NCBI RefSeq assembly: GCF_002265875.1
Contig: NZ_NPFA01000004.1
Location: forward strand, 124,001-188,000
Reading direction: 5' to 3'
DNA: 64,000 nt
Source of the DNA: Marinococcus halophilus
Lineage (GTDB): Bacteria > Bacillota > Bacilli > Bacillales > Marinococcaceae
Shown here: piece by piece, positions 27,642 through 35,754 of the stretch
How the letters are laid out: every line of letters starts with the position of its first letter
How positions within the stretch are numbered: the stretch's first letter is position 1
Notes under the pieces: generated by a model
What the model saw: the letters and a program-made list of their open reading frames with translations, nothing else
Databases searched by the model: none
Told to the model about the DNA's origin: nothing
Translations under genes and position numbers: made by a program

Positions 27642-27806
27642 TTACTCCGGCGCAATATCAATATGCAGCTGGCTTTCATTGCCGCAGACACAGCGGCGAA
27701 AACCCGTTTCCATTTCCCCGTTGGTGTTCTTTCTGCCACGTAGAATATACTTTTCGCCGCATTTCGGGCAGCGGATAACAACGCGGTAGCGGCGGTCTTC
27801 TGACAT
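27642..27806 (-). CDS. Small zinc-ribbon protein of unknown function
   Basis: A 54-residue protein with RCPKCGEKY near residue 12 and RCVCGNE near residue 38, giving two cysteine pairs able to hold one zinc in a ribbon fold. Between them are basic residues (ILRGRKNTNG). AAAGGACG precedes the ATG. It lies between prsW and the S-box leader. No function can be assigned; a nucleic-acid or protein adaptor role would be typical of such ribbons but is a guess. Confidence 0.7.
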   Translation of the reverse strand: MSEDRRYRVVIRCPKCGEKYILRGRKNTNGEMETGFRRCVCGNESQLHIDIAPE

Positions 27807-27829
27807 AGTAGCTTCGTCCTTTCGAGTTG

Positions 27830-28477
27830 TTATTTCGCATTGGCTTTATTAGCCTTTGACAACGCAAACCACCATAAAAATAGCATGAACGGTATGAGAT
27901 AATACAGAATATTGCCTAAAGAAGCACTTAATATATAATCATACAGCCCGTGAAAGATAAGCGGAATGGCAAGGGCAAGAAAAAAAGAGAATAACCTCCT
28001 GCCATGGCGAGAGGCGCGCTTAGCCGATACCGCATAATATCCCATGATCACCCCGAGGAGCGCATGAACCGTTACAGGCAGAAGAGCTCTTGTAACCGCT
28101 GTTTCAATGCCGTTTGCAATTAAGTACAAAATATTTTCGAGCGAAGCAAATCCAAGCGACAGGGAAAGTCCGTATATAACGCCATCATAAGTATTTTTAA
28201 TCGGAGCAAAACGCAGCACAAATGTATATAAAAGGAAAAATTTAATTCCTTCCTCCAATACAGCGGCCTGAGTGTACTGGGCCGCGAAAAGCGGCATGCC
28301 TACTCCTTCTGTTTCGAGCGCGTGCTCGATTACAAGCACTGGAAACACGATCAGCACCCCGATGACAAACGCCCGGATGACCGGCAGCCTCCGCTCCACG
28401 TCCGCCCGGCGTTTTAATGTAAAATATAGCAGTAAAGCGACAGCCGGCGCCAGGGCCGCCATAATCAGTGCGATCAC
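27830..28477 (-). CDS. prsW: Intramembrane protease PrsW (GTG start)
   Basis: Integral membrane protease that, in B. subtilis, cuts anti-sigma factor RsiW to release SigW. The 215 residues form about seven membrane segments and contain the catalytic-site motifs LEEGIKFFLLY (Glu-Glu), SLGFASLENILYL, HALLGVIMGYY and FHGLYDYIL. The GTG at 28477 aligns with the B. subtilis start. sleB-ypeB would follow in spore formers; a zinc ribbon and the methionine operon follow here. No rsiW or sigW is in the window. Confidence 0.92.
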   Translation of the reverse strand: MIALIMAALAPAVALLLYFTLKRRADVERRLPVIRAFVIGVLIVFPVLVIEHALETEGVGMPLFAAQYTQAAVLEEGIKFFLLYTFVLRFAPIKNTYDGVIYGLSLSLGFASLENILYLIANGIETAVTRALLPVTVHALLGVIMGYYAVSAKRASRHGRRLFSFFLALAIPLIFHGLYDYILSASLGNILYYLIPFMLFLWWFALSKANKANAK

Positions 28478-28496
28478 CTTTCGTTCTCACCCTCTC

Positions 28497-28525
28497 TTGT
28501 TAAACGTATCGTATCATGCTATGTT
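28497..28525 (+). promoter_or_regulatory. ansA promoter
   Basis: TTGTTA (28497-28502) and TATGTT (28520-28525) are 17 bases apart with TGC before the -10, in the divergent gap between prsW and ansA. Confidence 0.5.
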
Positions 28526-28579
28526 CAGATTCGTAAAAGAATAATGACAGTCCAGCAGAGCCGACGAGGAGGAATTGAA

Positions 28580-29554
28580 ATGAAAAAAATACTAGTTATC
28601 CATACAGGCGGCACGATCGCCATGACCCAGACAGAAGAAAGCGGCGTCGAGCCAGGGCTTCATAATCCGTTAAGCCAATGGAGCCGCATTGCTAATCAAA
28701 TTGCTGAAATTGTGACGAGCGATTTTCTACATCTCCCTTCCCCTCACATTACTCCGGAGCATATGCTTTCTTTGCACGAACATATGCTTGAAAAGCTGTC
28801 CGAAGATATATATGACGGGGTCGTCATTACTCACGGCACCGATACGCTTGAAGAAACCGCCTACGCGCTTGATCTTTTTCATGACAAAGAGCTGCCGGTT
28901 GTCGTGACAGGCGCCATGCGTTCGAGTAATGAAATCAGCGCCGACGGTCCGCAAAACTTTCTAGCAGCGGTCCGTACTGCTGCAAGCGATAAAGCCCGCG
29001 GCATCGGCGTCCTCGTCGTTTTAAACGAAGAGATCCATTCTGCAAAAAACGTTACAAAAACCCATTCGTCCAACATCGCCACATTTCAGAGTCCGCAATA
29101 CGGTCCGCTCGGCTTTGTAACGAACAATGAAATATTTATCCATCACTACCCGGCAAGCCGGGAGCATTTTTCACCGGTCCATCTGAACAAGAAGGTGCTC
29201 CTCTTAAAAATGGCAGCCGGCATGGATGCAGCTTTACTTTCCCCACTGCTCTACCAGCCTCTTGACGGAATCATTATCGAAGCGTTCGGCCAGGGGAACA
29301 TTCCTCCAACTGTCGTGCCGCTGCTGGAGGATTCAATAGCCAAACAAGTTCCTGTAGTCCTGGTCTCCCGCTGCCATAGCGGTGTGGTCCAGGCTACCTA
29401 CAGCTATGAAGGGGGAGGCTATCAGCTGAAGCGAAAGGGCGTTATTTTCACGAACGGTCTTAACGGCCAGAAAGCGCGTCTTAAGCTGCTCGCTGCTCTA
29501 GATGACCAACGGTCACTCGAGGAAATACGCGACTGCTTTGAGCATGTCGAATAA
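28580..29554 (+). CDS. ansA: Type I L-asparaginase AnsA
   Basis: Hydrolyses asparagine to aspartate and ammonia in the cytoplasm. The 324 residues show the two nucleophile motifs: HTGGTIAM (first Thr) and VVITHGTDTLEETAY (second Thr-Asp), plus VTGAMRSSNEISADG and EAFGQGNIP. No signal peptide is seen. The start at 28580 follows a strong AGGAGG; an upstream in-frame start lacks one. It is divergent from prsW and has its own terminator. Confidence 0.94.
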   Translation: MKKILVIHTGGTIAMTQTEESGVEPGLHNPLSQWSRIANQIAEIVTSDFLHLPSPHITPEHMLSLHEHMLEKLSEDIYDGVVITHGTDTLEETAYALDLFHDKELPVVVTGAMRSSNEISADGPQNFLAAVRTAASDKARGIGVLVVLNEEIHSAKNVTKTHSSNIATFQSPQYGPLGFVTNNEIFIHHYPASREHFSPVHLNKKVLLLKMAAGMDAALLSPLLYQPLDGIIIEAFGQGNIPPTVVPLLEDSIAKQVPVVLVSRCHSGVVQATYSYEGGGYQLKRKGVIFTNGLNGQKARLKLLAALDDQRSLEEIRDCFEHVE

Positions 29555-29572
29555 GGCGGATTAATTCATACT

Positions 29573-29612
29573 AAAAAGCCACTGGTTTGTTAAAACAAAG
29601 TGGCTTTTTTTC
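29573..29612. terminator. Bidirectional terminator between ansA and ypdA
   Basis: AAAAGCCACT and AGTGGCTTTT with an internal TTTGT/ACAAA form a long stem with A- and T-runs on both sides. It ends ansA on the plus strand and overlaps the last codons of ypdA on the minus strand. Confidence 0.85.
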
Positions 29613-30576
29613 GTGCTATATCCTCCGCTATTTGTTCACCGTGAAAACGGCCGTTTTCAATAAATATTTCATTTGCTTCATCTCCGGCGGCAATAACACC
29701 GGCAATATAAATGTTTTCCCGGTTTGTTTCCATCGTTTCTTCGTCAAAGGAGGGACGGCCCGACTGTTCGTCAACAGCAATGCCAAGCTGGCGGAAAAAG
29801 GCCCGGGACGGGTGGTAGCCGGTCATGGCAAAAACAAAATCTGCCGCAACGGACCGCTCCCGTTCCTCCTGCTTGTATATAACCCGGTCCGGCTCAATGC
29901 GCACGACATCTGCTTCAAATTCCATACGGGCCGCACCACGCCGGACCATTGCCTGAAAATCCGGGAGAATCCATGGCTTGATGCTTTTGGAATATTCAGA
30001 GCCGCGGTAAAGCACTGTAACCTGAGCATTCACCTGCTCGAGGGCAAGAGCGGCATCCACAGCCGAATTTCTCCCGCCGATAATAACGACCTGCTGATTA
30101 AAATGGGGATGAGCTTCTTCAAAGTAGTGCTTTACGTGCGGCAAATTTTCCCCCGGCACGTTCATAGGATTAGGGTTATCGTAGTAGCCGGTGGCTATAA
30201 TCACGTGCGAAGCTTCCCACTCCCGGGTCTTGCCCTGAAGTGTTTCGGTTTGCACCAGATAGCCGCTGCCCGTTTCCTGGATCTTTTGTACTTCCTCATA
30301 GTTATATATACGCAGTTTTTCCGCTTCCGCTACTTTCCGGTAATACACCAGAGCTTCCTGGCGCCGTGGCTTTCGGTCTACCACTGGAAAAGGGTGCCCG
30401 CCGATTTCAAGTTTATCTGCAGAGCTGAAAAACGTCTGGTGGACAGGATATTCATAAATGCTGTGCACAATATTTTTCTTTTCAATTATTGCCGCATCAA
30501 TGCCACGGCGCTTTAAAGCGATAGCTGCCGACAGGCCGCAGGGGCCGCCCCCGATAATAATTACTTCCTCTTTCAT
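29590..30576 (-). CDS. ypdA: Bacillithiol disulfide reductase YpdA (Bdr)
   Basis: FAD-dependent NADPH oxidoreductase that reduces oxidised bacillithiol in Firmicutes. The 328 residues contain IIIGGGPCGLSAAIAL (FAD site with the family Cys), the second Rossmann motif VVIIGGRNSAVDAALAL for NADPH, VIIATGYYDNP and FAMTGYHPS. The second ATG (30576) is preferred because GGGAG is seven bases upstream. Presence implies a bacillithiol-using organism. Next to ypbG, near the B. subtilis ypdA position. Confidence 0.92.
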   Translation of the reverse strand: MKEEVIIIGGGPCGLSAAIALKRRGIDAAIIEKKNIVHSIYEYPVHQTFFSSADKLEIGGHPFPVVDRKPRRQEALVYYRKVAEAEKLRIYNYEEVQKIQETGSGYLVQTETLQGKTREWEASHVIIATGYYDNPNPMNVPGENLPHVKHYFEEAHPHFNQQVVIIGGRNSAVDAALALEQVNAQVTVLYRGSEYSKSIKPWILPDFQAMVRRGAARMEFEADVVRIEPDRVIYKQEERERSVAADFVFAMTGYHPSRAFFRQLGIAVDEQSGRPSFDEETMETNRENIYIAGVIAAGDEANEIFIENGRFHGEQIAEDIARKKATLF

Positions 30577-30588
30577 ATTCATACTCCC

Positions 30589-31353
30589 TTATTCGCTATA
30601 AGAATGACCGTTTGTCAGTACAAACAGGTGCGTTTCCGCCGGGGCGCCATGGCGCAGCGGTATGGTAGTCGTACCGTAACCGTTGCTGATAAACAGATTC
30701 TGATGTTTTTCGCGGTACCAGCCGCCCTTTAATTTTGGGCCCCACCCGAACAGCCGGATCTGGCCCCCGTGGGTATGGCCGGTAAGCATGTAGGCCGCCC
30801 GTTTCGGGAAGGGCCCGTACCGGTAATATGCTTCTGGGTTGTGGGCGATAAGCAGATCCGCCTCCGGCACGTGCGCTGGATAATGGTAGGATTCATAAAA
30901 GCGTTCCTCCCCAAAGGAAGCAATCGCAAAAGCAGTTCCCTTTAACGTATACACATTTTTTTCAAGAATACTGATTCTTTCCTGCTCCAGTAGCGGCCTC
31001 AGCCATCCGCGGCCCACCTGCAGGTCATGATTTCCCCACACAAACACAACCGGTGCATAACTGCGGAGCATACGAAGGTTTTGCCTGATCCGCTCCGCAG
31101 ACACGCCAATTTCAGCCAAGTCCCCGCCGATTATAATCAGATCCGGAGTCAGGCCGAGCTTCCGGAACAACGCTGGCGACACCCGCCGCCGGTGGATGTC
31201 GGTAATAAAGAAAATGGTAAAGCCCTGCACTTCTGCCGGAAGATTTTCATATTCAAGCTCATGGGTTCTTACTTTATTCTGCCATGTCTCCGGCAGGACC
31301 CTGCCGGCATACAGCACAGAAAAAAGAAGAGGAGCCAGCAGCCATTTTTTCAT
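30589..31353 (-). CDS. ypbG: Membrane-anchored metallophosphoesterase (YpbG family)
   Basis: A 254-residue calcineurin-like phosphoesterase with an N-terminal hydrophobic anchor (about 4-18). All metal-binding blocks are present: ITDIHRRR (DxH), IIGGDLAE, VWGNHDLQ, IAHNPE and GHTHGGQIRLFG. The substrate is unknown; relatives act on phospholipids or nucleotides such as UDP-diacylglucosamine, but nothing here discriminates. It precedes ypdA by 12 bases. Confidence 0.85.
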   Translation of the reverse strand: MKKWLLAPLLFSVLYAGRVLPETWQNKVRTHELEYENLPAEVQGFTIFFITDIHRRRVSPALFRKLGLTPDLIIIGGDLAEIGVSAERIRQNLRMLRSYAPVVFVWGNHDLQVGRGWLRPLLEQERISILEKNVYTLKGTAFAIASFGEERFYESYHYPAHVPEADLLIAHNPEAYYRYGPFPKRAAYMLTGHTHGGQIRLFGWGPKLKGGWYREKHQNLFISNGYGTTTIPLRHGAPAETHLFVLTNGHSYSE

Positions 31354-31482
31354 GATGGAACCCCTCTTTTCTTTTATAAAATTTGAACGTTTCCGGACAA
31401 TTTAAAAACGAGTATACGCACACCGCTTATCTCCGCTATACTTATGTAAGGAAAAAATTGACCGGAAAGAAGGTATCAAACA

Positions 31483-31689
31483 ATGGATCTTATTGTCTTT
31501 TTAGCAGGAGCCGCTTTATTTGGAGGAGGCTTTTTTTTGCTTTTATATTTCTTATTTAGAAAAAAACCACTTACCTGGCCATTTATATTAATGATTTTAG
31601 GTGTAATTGCCTGCTTTGCCGGTCTCCTCCTATCTTCACCACTGACAGAAACTTCCACGGCGTTCCTTGCTACTGAAACATACTTATAA
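31483..31689 (+). CDS. Small hypothetical membrane protein
   Basis: A 68-residue protein with two hydrophobic segments (about 3-24 and 33-50) divided by a basic turn FRKKPLT, and a Ser/Thr-rich tail. AAGAAGG lies nine bases before the ATG. It is convergent with and overlaps by 20 bases the end of the YpbE-like gene. Not recognised; coding status rests on the ribosome site and hydrophobic pattern. Confidence 0.6.
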   Translation: MDLIVFLAGAALFGGGFFLLLYFLFRKKPLTWPFILMILGVIACFAGLLLSSPLTETSTAFLATETYL

Positions 31690-31954
31690 TGAACGGCGAG
31701 GCGAGGGCTGTAATTACGATAAATATGAACGCAGCCAACAGCGTATGAGGAAGGGTGAGCATTGGCGGTTCTTCCTCCTCCGGTTCTTCTTTCCTGCCCG
31801 CATAGCGTGAACGTCTTGAAGCTGCTTCCTGCCCGGCTTCACTCGAAGGTTCTTCGCCCGTACTACTCCGGCGGCGTCCGAGTCGGCTTCGCTCTGTTTC
31901 CGGCTGTTCTGCATTTGAACCAGCATTTCGCCTCTCCATACGTGTTTTATTCAT
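31670..31954 (-). CDS. Tail-anchored basic/acidic protein, possible truncated YpbE
   Basis: 94 residues: an Arg-rich disordered N-terminus (MERRNAGSN, RLGRRRSS, SRRSRYAGRK), an acid run PEEEEPP at about 58-64, then one membrane helix (about 68-88) and only a few residues beyond. It overlaps recQ by eight bases, so it is translated with it. B. subtilis has ypbE downstream of recQ; YpbE also starts with a VERRK-type segment and a membrane helix but then has a LysM domain, which is absent here. Identity is tentative. Confidence 0.6.
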   Translation of the reverse strand: MNKTRMERRNAGSNAEQPETERSRLGRRRSSTGEEPSSEAGQEAASRRSRYAGRKEEPEEEEPPMLTLPHTLLAAFIFIVITALASPFIISMFQ

Positions 31955-33437
31955 GCTCCCTCTCCTTTCCGAAAAACAGCTCCTGCAGTCGCATTTCCCA
32001 CGGAGCTGTTACTTTTTCTTTTTCATTTCCCGGCTGCTTACGAACAGGAATAGTACTCCCGCATATATCGCAGCATGGGTCGGGGCGTTTCATTAATGCT
32101 TCCCCAAAAACCTGCAACAATAAACGTCTCCGGCAGGTATTGCTGTTTTCTAACCATTGTACCATAACCTTCAGCTTTTTTTCCTTTTCAAACCGCCGCT
32201 GCTGCACCTTTTCTTCCAGGTCTTCAAGAAGTTCACTTTTTCGTTTTCGGGGATGTTTCTCAAGGTAAAATGCGAGAAAACGGGCAGCGGTCTCTGTCCA
32301 TCCCAGCTTATTGATCAAGTCGGCAGTTGTTTCTTCCTGCCGGCTGCTGGCTGCCGTCTCCCAGGCAGCGTCAAGCTCATCCACGGGGGGAAGCTCGGAT
32401 TCCATCAGCATCTGTGGAATAATAATATCCTCCTCCAGGTACAGTACTGTGGCCCATGCCTGCCTTCCGTCCCTTCCCGCTCTTCCGATTTCCTGAATGT
32501 AGGATTCTGCATCTTTTGGGAAATGATAATGAAGCACAAATTCAACATCAGCTTTATTTAATCCCATGCCAAAGGAGTTTGTACATACTACTACATCCAG
32601 ATCGCCGTGTAAGAACTGCTGCTGAATCATCAGCCTTGCCTCATTATCAAGTCCTCCGTGGTAAGCCTCCACCTGGTGGGCGCTTTCTTCTTGGAGCAGC
32701 TTTTTCAATTCTTCACATTTTTTCCGGCTGGTAACATACACCAGACCGGGGCCCGGGGCGTTCTGGATGATACGGACCAATTCTTTCTTTTTTTCCCGCT
32801 CGCTGGTGCATCTTTGAACAAACAGAGCGATGTTCACCCGGTCCACGGAATGAATATACTCTGCCGGTTCCTCCATCCGCAGCTGCTTTTTAATGTCGAG
32901 CTGTACTTCCGGTGTTGCAGTGGCAGTGAAAGCAGCCATACAAGGATTGCCGACAGCTTCCCGCACCGGCCCGATTTTTAGATAATCTGTCCGGAACTCA
33001 TGGCCCCACTGCGAAATACAATGGGCCTCATCCACCACCATCATTACCACATTTACCTCCTTCAAGCGTTCAACAATAAACGGCAGCGAGAGCGCTTCCG
33101 GTGAAATATACAAAAGCTTTAATGACGACAGCCGGCGGAGCACCCGGGATTTTTCCTCCGGACTCATAAAGCTGTTATAGGCGGCGGCTGCTTTAATGTG
33201 TTTTGCCCGCAGCTCCTGAAGCTGGTTGTCCATCAATGACAGCAGCGGGGAAACAATAAGCGTCAACCCATTTTTCATTAAAGCGGGCAGTTGAAAACAG
33301 ATGGACTTGCCGCTTCCTGTGGGCAGGACAGCCAGAGTATCTGTGCCTTCAAGCAGCTTATCCACGATCGGTTCCTGATACGCACGGAGGGAGGAAAAGC
33401 CAAAGTATTTATTCAATGCTTCTGTTTTTTTGTCCAC
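31947..33437 (-). CDS. recQ: ATP-dependent DNA helicase RecQ (short form, GTG start)
   Basis: 3'-5' DNA helicase. The 496 residues show Walker A LPTGSGKSICFQLP, VVDEAHCISQWGHEFR (DEAH plus aromatic-rich loop), AFTATATPEV, VYHGG-type AYHGGLDNEARL, SFGMGLNKADV and QEIGRAGRDG, then a zinc-binding segment with CRRRLLLQVFGE and PCCDICG. No HRDC domain. GTG at 33437 with AAAGGAGG eight bases before is preferred over the longer frame inside ypbB. The length equals that known for the B. subtilis short RecQ. Confidence 0.93.
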   Translation of the reverse strand: MDKKTEALNKYFGFSSLRAYQEPIVDKLLEGTDTLAVLPTGSGKSICFQLPALMKNGLTLIVSPLLSLMDNQLQELRAKHIKAAAAYNSFMSPEEKSRVLRRLSSLKLLYISPEALSLPFIVERLKEVNVVMMVVDEAHCISQWGHEFRTDYLKIGPVREAVGNPCMAAFTATATPEVQLDIKKQLRMEEPAEYIHSVDRVNIALFVQRCTSEREKKKELVRIIQNAPGPGLVYVTSRKKCEELKKLLQEESAHQVEAYHGGLDNEARLMIQQQFLHGDLDVVVCTNSFGMGLNKADVEFVLHYHFPKDAESYIQEIGRAGRDGRQAWATVLYLEEDIIIPQMLMESELPPVDELDAAWETAASSRQEETTADLINKLGWTETAARFLAFYLEKHPRKRKSELLEDLEEKVQQRRFEKEKKLKVMVQWLENSNTCRRRLLLQVFGEALMKRPDPCCDICGSTIPVRKQPGNEKEKVTAPWEMRLQELFFGKEREHE

Positions 33438-34464
33438 TCTTCTGTCCTCCTTTTGCCAGCGCAAGCCGGATTGCAAAGTATGTCGTATCGGCATCGAGCT
33501 GTTCTTTCAGCGTTTTCAGCTTAAACGTATCAAGAGATGCAGCCGCCTGGCGTATTGCTTCCTGCTGTTTTGGAGGCACCAGCTGGTCAATGGAAAATTC
33601 TTTTATTTCGCCGGCAATTTCCACAAAATGATCTTCAATGGTGCTTACCTTTAGCCCTCGGGAACGGGCCACCGCTTCGAGGGTGAAGCCCTTGTTTATG
33701 AAATCCAGTGTTTTTTGGGCTGTGACGGTAAGCTCTGGCGTGCCACCAGTATCAAGACATTCATGAAGCACCGTTTCCGGCTGATTTTCCGCATTTTTTA
33801 TTAACGTGTGGATGCTTCCCTGAAGCAGGTAGTCAACTTCCTCCTGTTCCCTGTGCTGCAGGCGTGAAATCTGCTCAGTCGTTTTCCCGAGAATTTCTGC
33901 ACCTGTGAGCTTGTATACAAAAATAAAGGCCTGCAGCTCTGTCATGTCACGCAGACAGTCCGCCATTTCCTCATACAGTTTTTTCATGGCAGTATATTTT
34001 CCTTCTCCCCACGACGAAAGTTTCTGTTTTACCCATTGCTGAGACGCATGGTCCTGAATGATTGGAACAAATTGTTTTTTTCGCTGATACAAATGCGACA
34101 ACGTTTGAATTAAAAGTGCAATCCTTTTCCAAAACTGATGGCCGGTATCCCGGTAGGCCCACCCGTCAAAGCCTGCTTCCTCCACCAACTTTTCCCACGG
34201 GCGCATAGAAGCAGAAATGGATTCAGCCGGAACGCCCCCAGGTTCGATCCAGCCGCGGTGGTACAAGGAAGCAGTGATGCGTTCAAATTGCAGCTTATCG
34301 AGCTTGGGAAGAGCCCCAAATAGATCCTTTGACTGAAACCACTTCGCGTCTGTGATCGTCTGCGAAGAGCGCTTTCCGGACAAAAGATGATAAGCTGATG
34401 CGTCCGTACGTTCTCCGCGGAGCCTTTTTAATGCTATCAGGATCATTGCCTCTTGAAACAGCAA
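33409..34464 (-). CDS. ypbB: YpbB-family helix-turn-helix protein
   Basis: The 351-residue protein always found upstream of this type of recQ. The N-terminus has LRGERTDASAYHLLSGKRSSQT, matching YpbB; the C-terminal part has a winged-helix-like segment, TLDFINKGFTLEAVARSRGLKVSTIEDH, of the type found in RecQ C-terminal (RQC-like) regions. It overlaps recQ by 29 bases, hinting that the pair work together, perhaps as a split large RecQ. Start uncertain: TTG at 34464 is close to GAGGTG; an ATG at 34446 is possible. Confidence 0.85.
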   Translation of the reverse strand: MLFQEAMILIALKRLRGERTDASAYHLLSGKRSSQTITDAKWFQSKDLFGALPKLDKLQFERITASLYHRGWIEPGGVPAESISASMRPWEKLVEEAGFDGWAYRDTGHQFWKRIALLIQTLSHLYQRKKQFVPIIQDHASQQWVKQKLSSWGEGKYTAMKKLYEEMADCLRDMTELQAFIFVYKLTGAEILGKTTEQISRLQHREQEEVDYLLQGSIHTLIKNAENQPETVLHECLDTGGTPELTVTAQKTLDFINKGFTLEAVARSRGLKVSTIEDHFVEIAGEIKEFSIDQLVPPKQQEAIRQAAASLDTFKLKTLKEQLDADTTYFAIRLALAKGGQKSGQKNRSIE

Positions 34465-34533
34465 TACACCTCTTCCTTTCTATTCGTTCATCAAAATGCC
34501 ACAAATTAGGCTGTGTGCCGCTTTTCGTTTCTG

Positions 34534-34562
34534 TTGAAAAGTTTATCATGAAGAAATACAAT
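34534..34562 (+). promoter_or_regulatory. fer promoter
   Basis: TTGAAA (34534-34539) and TACAAT (34557-34562) are exactly 17 bases apart in the divergent gap between ypbB and the ferredoxin gene. The 5' leader would be about 70 bases. Confidence 0.65.
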
Positions 34563-34637
34563 ATGGAATAGACCTTACGACGCTCTTCATACAAGCGTAT
34601 AAGTTATATAGATTTTTTATGACATGGAGGGACATAG

Positions 34638-34886
<249 letters not shown>

Positions 34887-34893
34887 GCACTGT

Positions 34894-34919
34894 GCCCCCA
34901 GGCTGCTGGGGGTTTTTTT
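34894..34919 (+). terminator. Intrinsic terminator after fer
   Basis: CCCCCAG and CTGGGGG pair around GCTG and are followed by seven T, eight bases past the fer stop. Confidence 0.9.
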
Positions 34920-34938
34920 ACAGATTCTGTTCCCCGCC

Positions 34939-34967
34939 TTTCTTCCGTGTTTCATTCCTGCTATAAT
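34939..34967 (+). promoter_or_regulatory. ppa promoter (extended -10)
   Basis: Perfect TATAAT at 34962-34967 preceded by TGC; the -35 region (TTTCTT, 17 bases upstream) is weak. It lies 42 bases before ppa. Confidence 0.5.
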
Positions 34968-35008
34968 GCAGAAGATGTTTACTATACATATTGAAGGAGG
35001 AGATTGCC

Positions 35009-35500
35009 TTGGCAGAAAACAAAGAAGTGGAAGTACTTATTGAAATTCCGACAGGCAGCCAGAACAAATACGAATATGATAAAGACAAAGGGGTCTTTAA
35101 ACTCGACCGCGTGCTTTTCTCCCCAATGTTTTACCCGGCAGAATATGGCTATATTGATGATACTCTTGCACTCGACGGCGATCCGCTTGACGTACTCGTT
35201 CTCGTTACTAACCCAACATTCCCAGGCTGCGTTATCGACGCCCGGGTTATCGGTTACTTAAACATGATTGACGACGGCGATGAAGACCAGAAGCTTCTGG
35301 CTGTGCCAACAGAGGATCCTCGTTTTGAAGGTGTTACTACGCTTGATGATGTGCCTCAGCACAAGCTCGATGAAATCTCCCACTTTTTCCAGACGTACAA
35401 GGAACTTGAAAAGAAAACAACTAAAATCGGCGGCTGGGAAAACGAAGCAGAAGCGGCCAAGCTTGTGCAGGAATCCATCGATCGTTATAACAATCAGTAA
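35009..35500 (+). CDS. ppa: Family I inorganic pyrophosphatase (TTG start)
   Basis: Hydrolyses pyrophosphate from biosynthesis. The 163 residues have the family I features: EIPTGSQNKYEYD, PAEYGYIDDTLALDGDPLDVLVLV with the DGDPLD metal-binding signature, and DDGDEDQKLLAVP. The start is the TTG at 35009, eight bases after AAGGAGG; an in-frame TTG at 34991 would include that site. B. subtilis relies on a family II enzyme, so this is a different solution for the same job. Confidence 0.92.
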   Translation: MAENKEVEVLIEIPTGSQNKYEYDKDKGVFKLDRVLFSPMFYPAEYGYIDDTLALDGDPLDVLVLVTNPTFPGCVIDARVIGYLNMIDDGDEDQKLLAVPTEDPRFEGVTTLDDVPQHKLDEISHFFQTYKELEKKTTKIGGWENEAEAAKLVQESIDRYNNQ

Positions 35501-35510
35501 TTATTAAGCA

Positions 35511-35549
35511 GGCCGGCAGCGGGATACTTTTCTGCTGCCGCCAGTTTTT
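35511..35549 (+). terminator. Intrinsic terminator after ppa
   Basis: CGGCAGC and GCTGCCG form a seven-base-pair stem with a 13-base loop, then CCAG and five T. Located ten bases past the ppa stop. Confidence 0.65.
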
Positions 35550-35616
35550 ATACATGCGTGTAATTGAAGAGGCTGAACCCCAGTCTCTTTTCGTATTTTC
35601 AGCCGCGCCAGGTAAA

Positions 35617-35645
35617 TTGACACTTATACTGGAGTATGATAAAGT
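35617..35645 (+). promoter_or_regulatory. serA promoter
   Basis: Perfect TTGACA (35617-35622), 17-base spacer, TAAAGT (35640-35645). The leader to serA is about 100 bases and holds a ten-base palindrome TCGTTAACGA at 35708-35717 and a loose inverted TGTCC/GGACA pair at about 35670-35697. No T-box was recognised. Confidence 0.65.
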
Positions 35646-35754
35646 ACTTCCCAACTACGCATAGACATTTGTCCTCCAGAGATATACATTTGGACATTTA
35701 AGTAAAATCGTTAACGAACTTTTTGTGAATGAACGAACAAGGGAGTGGAGTAAC

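Noticed and set aside
29587-30516. 309-codon plus-strand open frame
   Set aside because: Antisense to ypdA in a frame favoured by codon usage; Phe/Arg/His-rich translation and no ribosome site.
35646-35754. Possible T-box or riboswitch in the serA leader
   Set aside because: No T-box sequence, specifier loop or terminator was found; only a ten-base palindrome and a loose inverted repeat.
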